This document shows, one piece after another, positions 47,566-60,023 of a stretch of DNA of 64,000 nucleotides. Within the stretch, counting starts at the first letter, position 1. Each line of letters begins with the position of its first letter. The DNA comes from Blasia pusilla (lineage: Eukaryota > Marchantiophyta > Marchantiopsida > Blasiales), in the NCBI GenBank assembly GCA_050084515.1, contig CM114275.1, forward strand, positions 24,552,001 to 24,616,000, read 5' to 3'. Made by a program: the position numbers and the translations under genes. The notes beneath the pieces are model-generated. The model was not told the origin of the DNA. It saw only the letters and a program-made list of their open reading frames with translations, and made no database searches.

Positions 47566-47735
47566 TAAGTGGTACTAGAGCAAATATTTGGTGAGGTGAA
47601 CTTGAGGTCATGGGAGCAAGAGGACGCTTGTGGAGAACTCAAGGTAGTTGTGAGATCTAGACGCTTGGGGAGGGACGCAAAAGACAAGGAGGAGATCTGA
47701 ATGGACGAGGACTTAAGGAAGGCGATTGTTGGTTT
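47566..47735 (+). other. Gypsy primer-binding site and leader in plus orientation
   Basis: AGTGGTACTAGAGC, then TTGGTGAGGTGAACTTGAGG, CGCTTGGGGAGGGACGCAAA and GACAAGGAGGAGATCTGA run parallel to the reverse complement of the G2 leader (45439-45581). It is the start of a third gypsy of this family facing right, but no coding region follows. Confidence 0.8.
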
Positions 47736-49329
47736 ATCAGCACCAAAATATCGTCATTAGCGACAAAATTCCAAGAGACAAATTGGTATTGGACCAAGAT
47801 CCATTGAAGGAGACTTTGATGCCTAAAGTATCAACTAGTGCTAGACATCATGAGACATGAGGGTGTCTTGAATGTGAATCCTTCCGCAAGGCAATTGCCT
47901 CCAATCTCAAGTGATCTGACGTTCTATGTACAACATGATGTATTCTCCCTTTTTCAAATTTTTGGGTGTGTGTATTTATGGATTCAAAGTCTTTCTACAA
48001 TGTACTCACTTATAAGCATAACTTATTATTCCCAACCATAGGTATCACTCAATGATTTTGGAGATGCTACAACCCACTTTGGGCTCCATTTACTGTATTC
48101 ACAAACAAGTATGTGCCTCTCTCCCAAAGGAATCAATGCAATGAAAATAACACACCTTGCACCTCACTGCATTCCTCAACATCTTCAACCTTGTCACACC
48201 CTAATATGTCTCCCTCTTGACCCTCTAAGATACTCCCCATCTTCCTTGTTATCTACATGGATATAAGCATGAAATAAGTCCCCCATCTTTGCCTCAGATT
48301 GCCTTTTATGGTAAATGAAAGACAATTTCCCATTTGTAACTCTAGGTAGTGTAATTATGAGTCTCTTACAACTCAAATGGAAGACTTGTAAATGCAAGGT
48401 GCGAGTACTAGTAGACACTTTTTGTGGTTGCTAAGAAATTTTGACTCGCAAAATCTATTATGAGTCTTTGGTGAGTTGTTTTTGAGTTGATGCAATCGTA
48501 AACTAATAACGGCCCCTTGGATTCACAAGGATACAATAGCCATAGTGGACTTGCAATTGAGTCATTAATTAGCAATCGCATTGGAGTCATAAAAAAATAA
48601 TTATTGTTGGGAAAAATGGACTTGCAATAAAGTTTGTATCGACCCATCTATCCCTAGTAGTGAACTCTTCCAAGTTATCTCTTCTTGAGGCATACCCTCT
48701 CTCCTCAATAAATTATGTACACAAGTCACCTCCTCAAGCCCCACCTAAAAAAGTGGGTAAAGGAGAACTTTCTAAAAAAATTCAACTCTTCCCAAAATAA
48801 GGAAATTACTTGAAATAGTAAATTTCTCAAATGAGCCCCTTGATACCAAGAATATACACTCACATGTTACCCTACTCCTCAACATGTCATCTGTGACCTA
48901 CTAGAATTGACATCTTGTCTCCTCAGATGCGCCGTGCATATACTCTTTGCTCCGCTATCAAAGCTATTATAGAGGTTTCATGCGGTGTCCTCTTTTCTTC
49001 GCCTTGGAGTAACCTTGGAGTAAATTGACTCTCTACATCAAATAAGTTTCCTTAATCCTAATTTTTTCATCCTTGGGTACATGTTGTAGAGTCTAACCTC
49101 TTCTTCTCCTAACTTTGCCCCGAAGCACTCTCGACCTTCAACTTTGTAAGCGGAAGAGTTAGGTTGAGTCTTAAAGACTCAACCTTTTGCAAGTTCCATA
49201 AAGAGTCAAGAAATTACCAAGTGCTAATTAGGTCAAGTTTTCCCAATAGCGTAGTATCTCCCTAGGAAAGCTCTTCCCCAAGCCTCAACAATCTCCCCTA
49301 GTTGCTCACCTCTATCGGAGGGCGTTGAT
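47736..49329. other. Intergenic DNA, no gene recognised
   Basis: AT-rich, short open frames only. Confidence 0.5.
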
Positions 49330-49700
49330 TAATTCCTTAAGGTGCGTCTTCTAGCTCAGACTTGAAACACGACCAAACATATATTTCGATTAGTTTCTAG
49401 GGCAAGGACTTGAGGGGAAAGGGAGGGAGAGTGTCCCCCCCTATATGTAATTTTGGGATTGTCCAGGGAACCCCACCTTCCCCATTTTCCCTCTCGACCC
49501 TTGATTTTGGCCCTCAATTCAAACCCGGTTTGTGATCAATCGACGGTCGTTTGACTAGTTATCCATCAAGATGGCTTGGTAGAGGCTTCACATAGATTAT
49601 GAAACTCTTGGCTTCCCAAATTCATCTTGGAGCTTAGACCCACATTCCATGTTTCCAAAGCTAGGATCTATCTTGACTCTTTGTTCGGCATCTCATTGTT
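49330..49700 (-). repeat. Decayed gypsy LTR-like segment
   Basis: Blocks TTTTGGGATTGTCCAGGGAA, CCCCACCTTCCCC and TTTTGGCCCTCAATTCAAAC follow the order of the G1 LTR at 47070-47150 (GGGGATTCTTGGGTTCCCCC, TTTTTGGCCCTCAACCCAAC). Boundaries cannot be set. Confidence 0.5.
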
Positions 49701-50870
49701 GTCTTGCCGTCTTTTGAATTTTGTGAATAGTCTCATGGCTTTTTGTCCATCTTGACTTCTTATATGTTCCTTTCTTTTCACCCTTGACTTGGCGCTTGGC
49801 TCCAAGATCTCAAACCTTGCTTGCCTTGCCTTTGTCTCTGCAAGTAGCTACACCCCTTTCTCGCCAAAGGCTAGTCACAAGACACGTGGACGTCTCGCCT
49901 AGCCTTAGTCTCACTACTTGTTCCACCATCCTTCTTAGTTTTGGACTAGCTCGTCTAGGTTTTGACTTTGGTGGGTCACACCAAGGTCTTTCCTCCTTAG
50001 AATCCCAATCATGATTTTCTTTCCGAATCTTTGCTTGCAATAAACTTAGCTATTCATGATGTTCTCGGATAATAAGTCATTCCTCATCATTCTCATCCCC
50101 ACTTGCCACCTATGAAAAAAATTCTTGGTGAGGAAAGTAGTGGAAAGCTAATTATGAAAGAAAAAGTAGGGAGTCTAGAGCATTCTTACTAAAATTTGGA
50201 TGCAATGAATGGAAGGTGGAAATAAGTCAAACACAAAGAATTTAGGAGAATTGAAGCCACAATCAACAAAAGAGACAAAGACTAGATGGAGGTGAAGGTC
50301 CACTTTTGAAATCTAAGTTTAGGATTATGATTGCTACTCGTATTCCAATTGATTTTGACTAGGTGTATTGCTAGAGGAAAAAGAAAATATAAAATGGTAT
50401 CTACCAAGAGGAAGGATGGAATTAAGGATAATTCTAGGGCTGATGGAGGATAATATGTGAGTCATGTGTTGAAGCCTACTTGGAGAAGGGCTTTGGTGGT
50501 CCTAGAAGAAATCTTGTAGGTGCAACCAAAGGGTCCTCTTTGAATATATTGGAAGTCACTTTCCAAGTATGCAATTCTATATTATAAAACAAAATAAAGA
50601 AAAAAAATCTTGATGAACATATATATGTGCAAATTTCTTCCAATGTATGTATGCCAACAAACATGTAATTTTGATGTAGGATTATAAGTATTGTTCTTAT
50701 CGGGTTTTGACAACCTTCTTCACAGTGTACATGATGTGTTAAATGAGAGTAGAGTAGAGTAGATTTTTAGTCCACGGGAAGCCAATATGGCTTATGGGAT
50801 CCCTTCCACATACGTGAAATTGACATGGCATCCGATGGGCACCTTCACATCTAGATTTGGGGTTCTCACC
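49701..50870. other. Unassigned intergenic DNA
   Basis: No open frame of note and no recognised repeat. Confidence 0.5.
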
Positions 50871-51103
50871 GAGGATTTTTTTGTTTTTGTTTTTGTTTTG
50901 AGAAGGACTGAAATTTTATTTAGATTTATAACCCGTGAGCATAGTCAAGGCACACACATGAAAGGCATACAAGGTGTTATCTCTCTCGAACATGGACCAT
51001 CAATGCCCTAGGTAGGGGACGCCACTACCCTGGGTTGAGGCCGCCCCCCCACTGTCCAAGGGGAGAGTTGAACCCAAGACTTCTTCAAGAGGACCTTATG
51101 TTT

Positions 51104-51181
<78 letters not shown>

Positions 51182-51222
51182 GAGAGCCCCTTGCCCTCCA
51201 ACAACTCCCTCCTCCAACGATG
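50871..51222 (-). mobile_element. Candidate tRNA-derived SINE
   Basis: On the minus strand a B-box-like GGGTTCAACTC (51064-51074 complement) follows CTTGAAGAAGTCTT. An A-box-like GGAGGGCAAGGGG lies upstream beyond a (CT)n expansion, and the segment ends in a (CAAAAA)n tail at 50876-50903. That is the layout of plant SINEs. No target duplication was found and the A box is weak. Confidence 0.4.
51107..51178 (+). repeat. (GA)n microsatellite
   Basis: About 36 uninterrupted GA units, apparently expanded within the SINE candidate. Confidence 0.98.
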
Positions 51223-52744
51223 TGTTGATGCCATAAGTAAAAACGACCACACCATTCTCTACGATCTCAAATTTTGAATCTAAATGAATGTAGCTTATCC
51301 AAAGAAACGATTAGACTATGTACAAGCATCCAAAGAAAGGAGTACAAGATGAAACTTAGTTTTACGAAGCTTCTTATAGGGTATTTTTGGATGTAGGACG
51401 CTCATGACTCAAACTTCTCAAAGCACCAAGGAAGGGTAATTTGATTGGTGTCTACGTAGGATGAGTGCGTGCTTTTATGAATGTTCATATAATTTGGTCA
51501 CTTCTAGGGAGGTCAGACAACAATTGAAAGAAGCAATGTTCATAGGAAAGTCCATCGAACCATTGTTGCTCCACAAACAAACACCCATATAGAGAGCAAA
51601 TAAATCGTAAGTGGTCGTGAATGCGAGAAAAACGAGAATCAGAGGTACTTTTGTGAAAGGTGGAATGCAACTTTGGCTAGTATATCTCGCCTCCAACATT
51701 TGCCTACTTGTAAGTCCCTAATTTCAAAATTAAATGCTTAATATAATACAATATGTTTATGAGCTACCCATGTGAAATTACTTACTCTCCATGTGACATT
51801 TATATGATAGAAAAGACAATTAATTAAGAGATCCTATAGGCATGTCCACATTAAAATTTTCTAGTTGTTTAAATGGAAAAAACTGTTTAATCTGTCATAT
51901 TATGTGATAAAATTACAAAATACATTCGATCGATGGAAGTTTTTTCTTAGAAGATGCAAATAGCCAAACGAATCTAATATTTGTGAGAAATGATCATAAC
52001 TAAATATTTTCACTTCTTCCCTTGAAATATGTCCCTATCAGCCAACAAGATGGTTTGGAATTAATTTAAAAAGTTAAATCATTCAATTACAATAAACTAA
52101 TGGATAAGTAAACTAAGAAAATTACCCGTACCATAACAAGGGCATAAATTATTTTTATTTGCAAAGAATTTTGACTGACATTTGACAGTGGAATAACATG
52201 AAAATATTTCAATAAAGATTATAAAAGAATTTTTCACGCGAGAACATAAATTCTACGGAAGTATATGTAATCATTTAAGACGAAGAAGCCATAGTGAATA
52301 AATTTTTCAGTGGAGAATAAGAACTGTTTTGCATGCGAAAAACTCGGAACGGAAAGTATGTAGAAGCTGTTAAGACGCAAACCGCGAGAGGGAGAGGAGA
52401 ATGAATGAATGAACGTATGTGCCCATTTGGAAATGGCCATTTCGAACCTAGCGCCACGGAATCCTAACCAATCGAGCAGCTTCGGTTCGAGCGCCACACA
52501 CCGAACTGAACTCACCGAACCAAGCCGACCGAACCATCAAGAAAAAGAACAGGCATCTAGTTGAATGGATTTCAATGAAACAGAAGTACGTAAGTGGGTC
52601 ACGACGCAAGCCACCGGAGAGACCTCATTTCGGGTTTGAGCGTTTGCGCACAACCGAATGATACCGGCGGACGGACGCATCACGGCGTAGTTCGTTCGCC
52701 CGACACGACGCTCTTTCGTTCACGGGCTCGCCGCGAAGTTGAGC
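51223..52744. other. Intergenic DNA upstream of the Root_cap gene
   Basis: AT-rich until about 52400, then rising GC toward the gene. No coding feature. Confidence 0.5.
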
Positions 52745-52890
52745 TTCCCGTCCCCGTCCCCGTCCCCGTCCCGTAGCAGTACCGCGATTGTTTTATCCGC
52801 TTCCGTCCTCTCCCGTAACTCCCGCTCCTTGCCGTCCCGTCCCGTCCCGTCCCGTCGCGTCGAGTCGAGTCCAGTCCAGTTCAGTCCAGT
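52745..52890 (+). repeat. Short tandem repeats upstream of the Root_cap gene
   Basis: (CCCCGT)n at 52747-52774, then (CCCGT)n and GTCGAGTCCAGT variants at about 52830-52890. They lie 350-500 bases before the start codon, within the likely promoter or 5' leader. Confidence 0.9.
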
Positions 52891-53242
52891 CCCGTTCACT
52901 CACAACTGCACACTACCTACTATTGCCGATGAGAAGGAAGAATGGACGCTACCTCGGGATGCTCTCCGGTGGTGGTGTGACGCTGAGGTTTCGCGCTTCA
53001 GGCGGGGTGCGGGGGGAGATTTGTCAACTGAACGTGTAGCTACTTCACGTTGCCGATGTACAGTGGAGCTGGAGAGGGATCGAATGAGAGAACGGAACGA
53101 CTGAAAAGCGGGAGAGGAGGAGCGGATCTCTACTGTCTCGTGAGTGATTAATCGCCTGCCTGCTGGTATTCGGTGATCTCCTGGTGGGTTCGGGGCTCGG
53201 ACGGCGTGGTGAGGTTAGGTGCTGTGCTGGGACGTCAGAGAG

Positions 53243-55048
53243 ATGGCGGCGGGTGTTGCAGGATTGGTCGTTGCGGTTGTGGTGATGTGGGCTGTAGTAC
53301 TGCCACAAGCGAGGGCGTGGACTGTCAGCTGCTCGAATCCTTACTCTCCTTGCTATGGAATGCTCAAGACTTGCCCCCCTAATTGCGCGCAGTGGTGCGA
53401 AGTGGACTGCAGCACATGCAATACTAAATGCGGTGAGTAGCTCACTCTCTTCCTGCAAGTACCGATGAAGTTTCAGCTCCGTGGTTGGCCATGGTGACTT
53501 TGAGCTTCTCTCTCTCTCTCTCTCTCTCTCTCAGCGAAAGACACCACCGAACACGGTGACTACACTGTGCTTGGTTCAGCTGAGCGTGGGTGGCCTATCC
53601 AGCTGTGTCGCCTATGTAGATTCAGTTGTCGAGCAGCTCGCTCTGTAGTTTACTTTTCCCCTTCGTGTCTTCCGGTTTGTTTCTATGGGTCTTCAAAGTT
53701 GCGAACCGCAAGGCATTCATCTTCGTCTTGCTCTCGCGTGCCTTCCTTCGCGTGCTATGGTTTTCACAAGGGCTGCTTGCAGCTCTGTTGATGGGCGGAC
53801 GAAGCAGTGTCTTGAAGAAATCTCTCTCCCTCTCTCTCTCTGTGTTTTCGTCTCGATCCTCCATGCGTCCTATCTCCGTGGCCGTGCGTGGAAGCACAAT
53901 GGTAACTCGTAGCATAGCCGTGCCGATGGCTGGACGAAGCGTCTTTGAATGAATGCGAGTCTCTGTTTCCGTCTCTCGCTCTCTCCGTGAAGTGCAGCAT
54001 TGCACGTGGGGATATGGTTGATGAGGATTGGATAAGAGTTGCAAGGAAAAGCATGGAAGCCGGAAGCAATCGAAGGGGATGGTGGAAGCGGGTTATAAAC
54101 GCGGACACTGTGAATGTGCCTACAGCGTGTGACAGGCCGGGAGCGGTGTGCCAGGACCCGCGCTTCATCGGCGGAGACGGCATCATGTTCTACTTCCATG
54201 GGCAGAAGGACGCAGACTTCTGCATCGTCTCTGACCCTGCCCTCCACATCAACGCGCACTTCATCGGCAAGAGAGGCACGGGCATGACCCGCGACTTCAC
54301 TTGGGTTCAGTCCCTCGGCATTCTCTTCGCCTCGCACCAGCTCTACGTCGGGGCCCAGACCGTGTCCGTGTGGGACAACCACGTGGATGCGCTCTCCCTC
54401 TCTCTGGACGCCAGCCCCATCGTCTTGCCTCCCAGAACCGGAGCCTCCTGGGAGCTGCCTGCCGCGGGAGTGAAGATCACTCGCGTCGAGGGCAAGAACG
54501 CGGTGCTGATAGAGGTCAGTACAGGACGTGATCCCTATTTTCTTTTCTCGCGATGTGTCGGAGACGGAATCACTCGGGAGTTTTCATTTTAGTTGATGTC
54601 GTTTTGATTTCGCGGGGGGTTGAGGCGGAGGGATGTCGCTCACCGGGTCACGCGATTTTGCGCGAATTTGCAGCTGGAGGGGAGCTTCAAGCTGGAGGCG
54701 CACGTGGTGCCAATCGGGAAGCAGGAATCGCGCATCCACAACTACGACATCACGACCGAAAATTGCTTCGCACATTTGGAACTGCACTTCCAGTTTTCCA
54801 ATCTCAGCAGCGAAGTGCACGGCGTGCTCGGCCAGACCTATACCCCGGGCTACAAGAGCCCCGTTGATGTGGACGCCCCCATGCCGATCATGATCGGCGA
54901 TCACTTGTACAACGCCTCTTCTCTCATGAGCACCGACTGCACTGTGTCCAGATTCGGATCAATTTCCTTAGGTGAAATCATCACGGAAGTGGCCCCCGTC
55001 AGCTGTGGCAACGCCCGATCCGGTCGCGGCTTCGTCTGCCGCCGCTAG
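53243..55048 (+). CDS. Root_cap-domain (PF06830) secreted protein, three exons
   Basis: Exons 53243-53432, 54126-54514 and 54674-55048 join in frame across GT..AG introns into 317 residues. Residues 1-25 form a signal peptide ending AQARA-like (PQARA). A head with nine cysteines follows (residues 30-65), then VCQDPRFIGGDGIMFYFHG and DFCIVSDPALHINAHFIGKR, the signature of the Root_cap family. KQESRIHNYDITTENCFAHL, HGVLGQTYTPGYKSPVDVD and SSLMSTDCTVSRF complete the domain. Family members are extracellular plant proteins expressed in root caps or other epidermal tissues; the biochemical role is unknown. Exon GC is high compared with the surrounding DNA. Intron 1 (693 bases) holds a (CT)n tract. 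The ATG was chosen because it gives the signal peptide. Confidence 0.9.
53507..53532 (+). repeat. (CT)n microsatellite in intron 1
   Basis: About thirteen CT units 75 bases after the donor site of the Root_cap gene. Confidence 0.97.
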
Positions 55049-57564
55049 CCTCGAGCCTACCGAATCCGGGATCTACCGCCTGTATTGGATCAATCCATTC
55101 CGTGCTAGAATTCATACGGTAATCCACACGAGTGGGGAGTGTGCTAAGCTGAGCTCTTACGGGAAAGCTAGTGTTCTCATGTTCTGCTCCAAGCCGTCTG
55201 TGGCGTTCGGAACGGCTCAAAGAGTCTTCTCTGTAATTATCTGGAGTGACAGTTTCATGTGATGGACGTAAACGCCGCGCGCGACCTTTCAAATTTGAGG
55301 AGCACTCTCATTTCTGAACACATCTGTAAAATGTCGCTTGCGTCTTCACGGTCGATAGCACATGCCCGCGAATCCCTCGGCTTGTAGCTGCTTTTTGTCA
55401 ATCTGCGTCGCCTGCCCGGGTCTCTCACTCCGATCCGCCAAGAATGGTCATATCATAGCACCCGATGTGGGCGTTGAATACAGACATCCCGATGCCGCGC
55501 GGGGCATGTCTGACGACTGAGAAAAGTAGAGACGGTGTCCGTGGATGATCGCACCATAGACGCGTGACACTGTCAGTTTTTGCTGCACCGTCTGTGGTGG
55601 CCCTCCCTCTCGTGACAGCGGTAACGGTTCGGTCGGATCCATTAAGGGATGATTGCAACGGATCGGAAGAAGTAAGAGTTTCTATTCTCGGTGAAAACCG
55701 TCATCACGGGACGAATCCGCGTTCGGAATATGCCAAAGCGTCCGCCCTTCTTGAACTTTCAACTCGGAGGTGAACACTCGAGTCGTAGGGAACATCATCG
55801 GCTCTAACAGGTTCTTGCGAGCCAGGGAAGGGAGAGGGGATGGAGAGGTTATTATGCAGAAACGCCGGTCTCTGCTCGTCCTCATTCAAACACGGCAACT
55901 GAACCCTTCCCCGCACACACAGAATCGTCACAGAACCCCAACGTCTTCCACCGGAATCCATCCCACACAATCGCCTTTGAACCCCAACATATTCCACCGG
56001 AATCTATCGCACGACAGGATCGTCATGGAACCCCAACGTCTTCTGTCGGAATCCAACGCACAGATTCTTCATGGAACTCCAAGGTCAAGCTTGCGTCGGA
56101 ATCCAAAACTGCTCGCGCGTACAGTCATAGGAACCTCTCTCGTGGCGTCCATCCTCATCCAGCTTCTCAGCGATTCGAACGCCCCTCTCCCCACAGCTTT
56201 TCGCAGATTTCAATGCGGATAAACATGTGTCGCCGAGCTCCGCAGGTGTGCAGAGGAGCCAGAGGGATTTCGCGAGAAACAAGACAAACTTGGCGCCGAA
56301 TCCTCCTCGTTCGGGTAAATCGCTAGCAAACGCGACACAGGGGCTCTGTCGGCAGTTGTAGGACTCGTCAAAGGTCCGTTACGGGTTTTCGGTAGCTCCC
56401 GTTTCAAACCACTCAAACGGGTGGCTTTTTCAGTATCCCGTTGGAGGTTACTTTAGGCATCGCTGTACGGTTCGACATAAATAATAACGAGTCAAACCAG
56501 GGTCCGGGTTGGTTTTTAAAACCGGCACAAAAGGGAAGTTTTATCCGATCCCGGTTTTAAATACTAAGGAGAGCATCATTGAGAAATTGAATCGGTATTT
56601 TTAAAGTTCTTCGGGCTAATTAAATATGGAATCCCGTTTCCCGGATGTGGATTACGAATCTGTGTTTTGAAATTTATTTTAAATTTTAATTGAAATTTAT
56701 TTATAATATATTTATTTTGAAAATTTGACATATTTGAGATGTTTGAATTAGATGAATTGTTATTATTATGGACTCTTAACAAAATAGAGCCCTAAGTTGA
56801 CCTGATTCCGAATAAATTCCTAACTTGATTACGCTCAAAAGTGACTCTAAGTTATTGAAGGACATATATCAAAATTCCACTGACTAAAACATCAAGTGTC
56901 GATAGGAGAGGAATTTGAAAATCGAAGGGAAAATATGAAATAATAATATAGATGAACTCCAAATTGTGGTGGCTTCTCCCGAACTAATTAGTTGGGGTAA
57001 TTCTCAAATTTTGAAACCTCATCCTTTTGGCAGAAAATTTTAATGTGAATATCCTTGAAGATACTCATGTGCATTTCCAATATTTCTTATTTACTTATTT
57101 TAAAAAAGGGCAATAAGAAATTATTTTAGACCTTTCATCATATTTACTATTAATAGAGATACACATCTTGTGTTTAAACACTCCAAATGTTGACATCTTT
57201 CATTTTTTACCAGCCCAAGTTTTCCATGTGTCCTCCGAGGTTTTTACATATAATGGTTATTAATTCAAATTGGCACTCCCACAAGAAATGCATCCCTTAG
57301 TGTTCCTTGCATGTACATTGCATGATCATCTTACTAGTAATTGATACTAGATTACTTAAATTAAAAAAAAACCAAACATGAAAACTAGAAGGTGGGGAAC
57401 TCGTGGGAAGTAGAAGGAGGAGGGCCCCACTCTTAGAGTTATGGAACTCAAAGGCCACACCCCAAGAAGAGAAGAGAAGGGGGATCCCTAAAAAATCTAA
57501 CATTACCAACACCATAAAACAAGATTAGCGACCACTAAAGAAAAAAACTATTTGCAAGAGAGTC
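55049..57564. other. 3' flank of the Root_cap gene and intergenic DNA
   Basis: GC-rich to about 56450, then AT-rich. No family recognised in the short frames. A degenerate tandem repeat of about 50-60 bases (CCCCAACGTCTTCCACCGGA and variants) recurs three to four times at about 55935-56110. Confidence 0.55.
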
Positions 57565-57809
57565 TGTCACATCTGAGTAGCCGATAGGCCGAGATCTATC
57601 GTGGATAGGGCGTAGGAGCCACCGGACTATCTTGAGTGTAACTTTATCCCACTGTGTCAGATGAGGTTGGGGATAGGTCCATTGTGTCAGGAACGTCGTT
57701 TTTGCCAACTTTCATGTTGAGGTCTTTCACAGTCGGGTGACTTGTTGACCAGGTCATCTGCCCCTGGTAACCTATGCGCGTAGATTACCAAGGGGATGGC
57801 TATTTTTAG

Positions 57810-57846
57810 GGGAAGAGCCTTTTGGCTCTTCCCAACCCTATATAAG
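57810..57846 (+). promoter_or_regulatory. Hairpin followed by TATA box in the candidate LTR
   Basis: GGGAAGAGCC at 57810-57819 pairs perfectly with 57824-57833 around TTTT. TATATAAG follows at 57839-57846. A TATA box in this position fits the U3 promoter of an LTR, with transcription expected about 30 bases downstream. Confidence 0.5.
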
Positions 57847-59307
57847 AGAGGAAGATGACTTTCCTAAGCCATCTTTCTCATGTTGGGCCGTTGGAGCACC
57901 TCTCTTGTATGTGTGTGAGATAGGACGTACTAGGGTGCTAGCGTCCGGATTCCTTGATAGCAAAGGGTGGACGAGGCTCGATATGCCGATGTAGATTGAG
58001 GAGTGGAGTTTTAGGCTGGGTGTGCCATTTTTACTACTCTTTATTTTTACATGAGAAAGATACGTACGTACAGGTTCTGACGTAGGTACCATTAAACGCG
58101 GGTGTAGGATTGCATAGGGGGGCGTGTCGAATGGCGTAGGCAAGGAGGAAGGAAGTGCGGGCCGTGGGGGGCCGCGCTTGAGACTCACTTAGAAGATGAA
58201 GGCAGCTGCAGGAGTGTGGGCAAGCGGGATCGCGGGCATAGGGCGCCGTGCCCAAGCGGGCACAGGGTGAGACGGGCGGGGCTCATATGGCCGCATACCT
58301 TCAGTGGGAGTAAAGGGAGGGAGAGCCCTCCATAGGGACTCGTGCTGTTAAGAAGGAAGGGGAGGTAGGGGCACACCCACACGAGGAAGGAGTAGTCGTA
58401 GTACAAAGCCGCGAGCCCGTGAAGTTGGGAGAGCGGGGCTGAAGAACGGACGTGGTAAGCATGCTTACCAAGTCCAGGCCGACGTGGTGCATAGGATGAA
58501 CGGGTAGGCGGGCTACCAGGTTGAGCGACATATGTGGTGAGAGTTACGACATGGTTGAGGAGAGTTACATGGTTGGGGTCAAGATGTACCCTCTGCACCG
58601 ATGGATGATGATGGAGAGTTAGTGTGCTGATGTTGACAAGTGGTCTGCAGCCGGTGACGGGAGGATCGACTTGTTCTGAGAGGAGATGGTTGTGCTGCGG
58701 AGGTTTTCGAGCCACATGGAGGAGTGAGTGTTGATGGAGCAGTTGATTGGTGGGCGTGATCAGGTTACCCATTCGAGTCCCTTTTCCTGCACTTGTCGTG
58801 TGTGATTGAGAGTGTTGTGTATCGGGTAGTAGTTGGTGCTAGGTGGATGCAGTGATGGTGACGAGTGTAGATTCTTTTTATGTGTAGCATGTTGGTGGAT
58901 ATACAACGGTTGCCGCGTAGGGGTGCATGTATGACCCAAGAGTGTCGCTAGATTAGGTTAGTCAGTTGGGAGGCTCATGGTAAGCCCGAGTGTTGAGTGT
59001 GTGTGAGGCCGGGTGTGTCATCACGGGATTGACGTTAGCATAGGTGAGCTAGTGAGGAGTGTGGGAGACTCTTGGTGAGTCTGAGTGCTTGAGCGGGTGA
59101 GACAGGGTTGTCATCACGGCGTTCTTTGAGGGTTCGGAAGAATAGGGTAGTGCGAGCAGTAGTAGTGGAGTGACACGAAATGGAGTGAGATATCGAGGGA
59201 TTACCAGTGAGGAGCTACCTCGACATCTATCTGTGGCTGGATTGTCATCACTAGACACTGGGTCTGGTGACGAGATCGCGGATGGAGGTAGTATCACTTG
59301 GTAGGAG
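57847..59307 (+). other. Possible R-U5 and long leader of the methyltransferase element
   Basis: No convincing coding frame on the plus strand. GC-rich from about 58090. The LTR/leader boundary, expected to end in CA before a TGG primer site, could not be placed; several CATGG sites (near 58547, 58570 and 58718) are possible. Confidence 0.4.
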
Positions 59308-60023
59308 ATGGACGACATGGGCCATCGGGGCATGCGTCGTTTCTCAGGTGCAGTGGGCACCATCGACCTAGATGATTTTATCCAGGAGTTCGACACGTGG
59401 TGCGACTTCTAGGAGATACAAGCCCCGACACGGTTCAACCCTTTCATGGCATGGAAGGGGTTGTTCCAGCACTTGGAGGGTCCTCTGATGGATGACTACA
59501 TGGATTTTCGATCACTATATTCAGTAGAGATCGATGCCTGGAGGATGTATTGGGCGCCAGGGTATGTGTCCACTAGTGGTCGCGAGGCATATGATGGGAT
59601 CGTGAGAGGAGAGAGACCCACACCATCAGCCGGAGACTAGATGGAGAGGAGGGCAGTGAGACAAGCGATGTGGCAGAGACCTTTGGTGGTAGAGGGCCAC
59701 CCAGCTTCAGCCCTACAGTGGAGTTCTTCCGACAGTTGGGGAAGAGCTACCAAGGCGTACGCACCGACAAGCTGAAGAGTCTACAGGATTTTCAGTGACG
59801 ATCGGGTGAGAGTCTGAGAGAGGCATGCACACGCATGAAGAGGCTGATCATTGCTACGTATGGATTGACTGAGGCGCAGTCAGTCCAATATTGGTATGGG
59901 GTTTTGGACGGAGAACTACGGAGGAGAGTCCGAGATGCGGTGCTGATTCACACAGCGAAGCCCACATTGAAGGTGGTCTTTGAGTTGTCTGAGCGTATTG
60001 AGCTTAACATGAGTGAGGAGTAG
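59308..60023 (+). pseudogene. Gag capsid region of the methyltransferase element
   Basis: The ATG at 59308 opens MDDMGHRGMRRFSGAVGTID. An in-frame TAG at 59410 precedes FNPFMAWKGLFQHLEGPLMD, then REAYDGIV. After a frame change, FSPTVEFFRQLGKSYQGVRT, then DKLKSLQDFQ, a TGA at 59796, SGESLREACTRMKRLIIATY, VQYWYGVLDGELRRRVRDAV and ELSERIELNMSEE. The last part follows the retrotransposon gag pattern (PF03732): tryptophan/phenylalanine-rich helix, LQDF..R.GESL, then R..E. At least two stops and one frameshift. Confidence 0.75.

Noticed and set aside
53622-54382. Minus-strand frames of 140-170 codons overlapping the Root_cap gene
   Set aside because: Antisense shadows of GC-rich exon and intron sequence.
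57810-57833. Hairpin with T-run as a bacterial-type terminator
   Set aside because: The sequence is eukaryotic, the T's are in the loop, and a TATA box follows.
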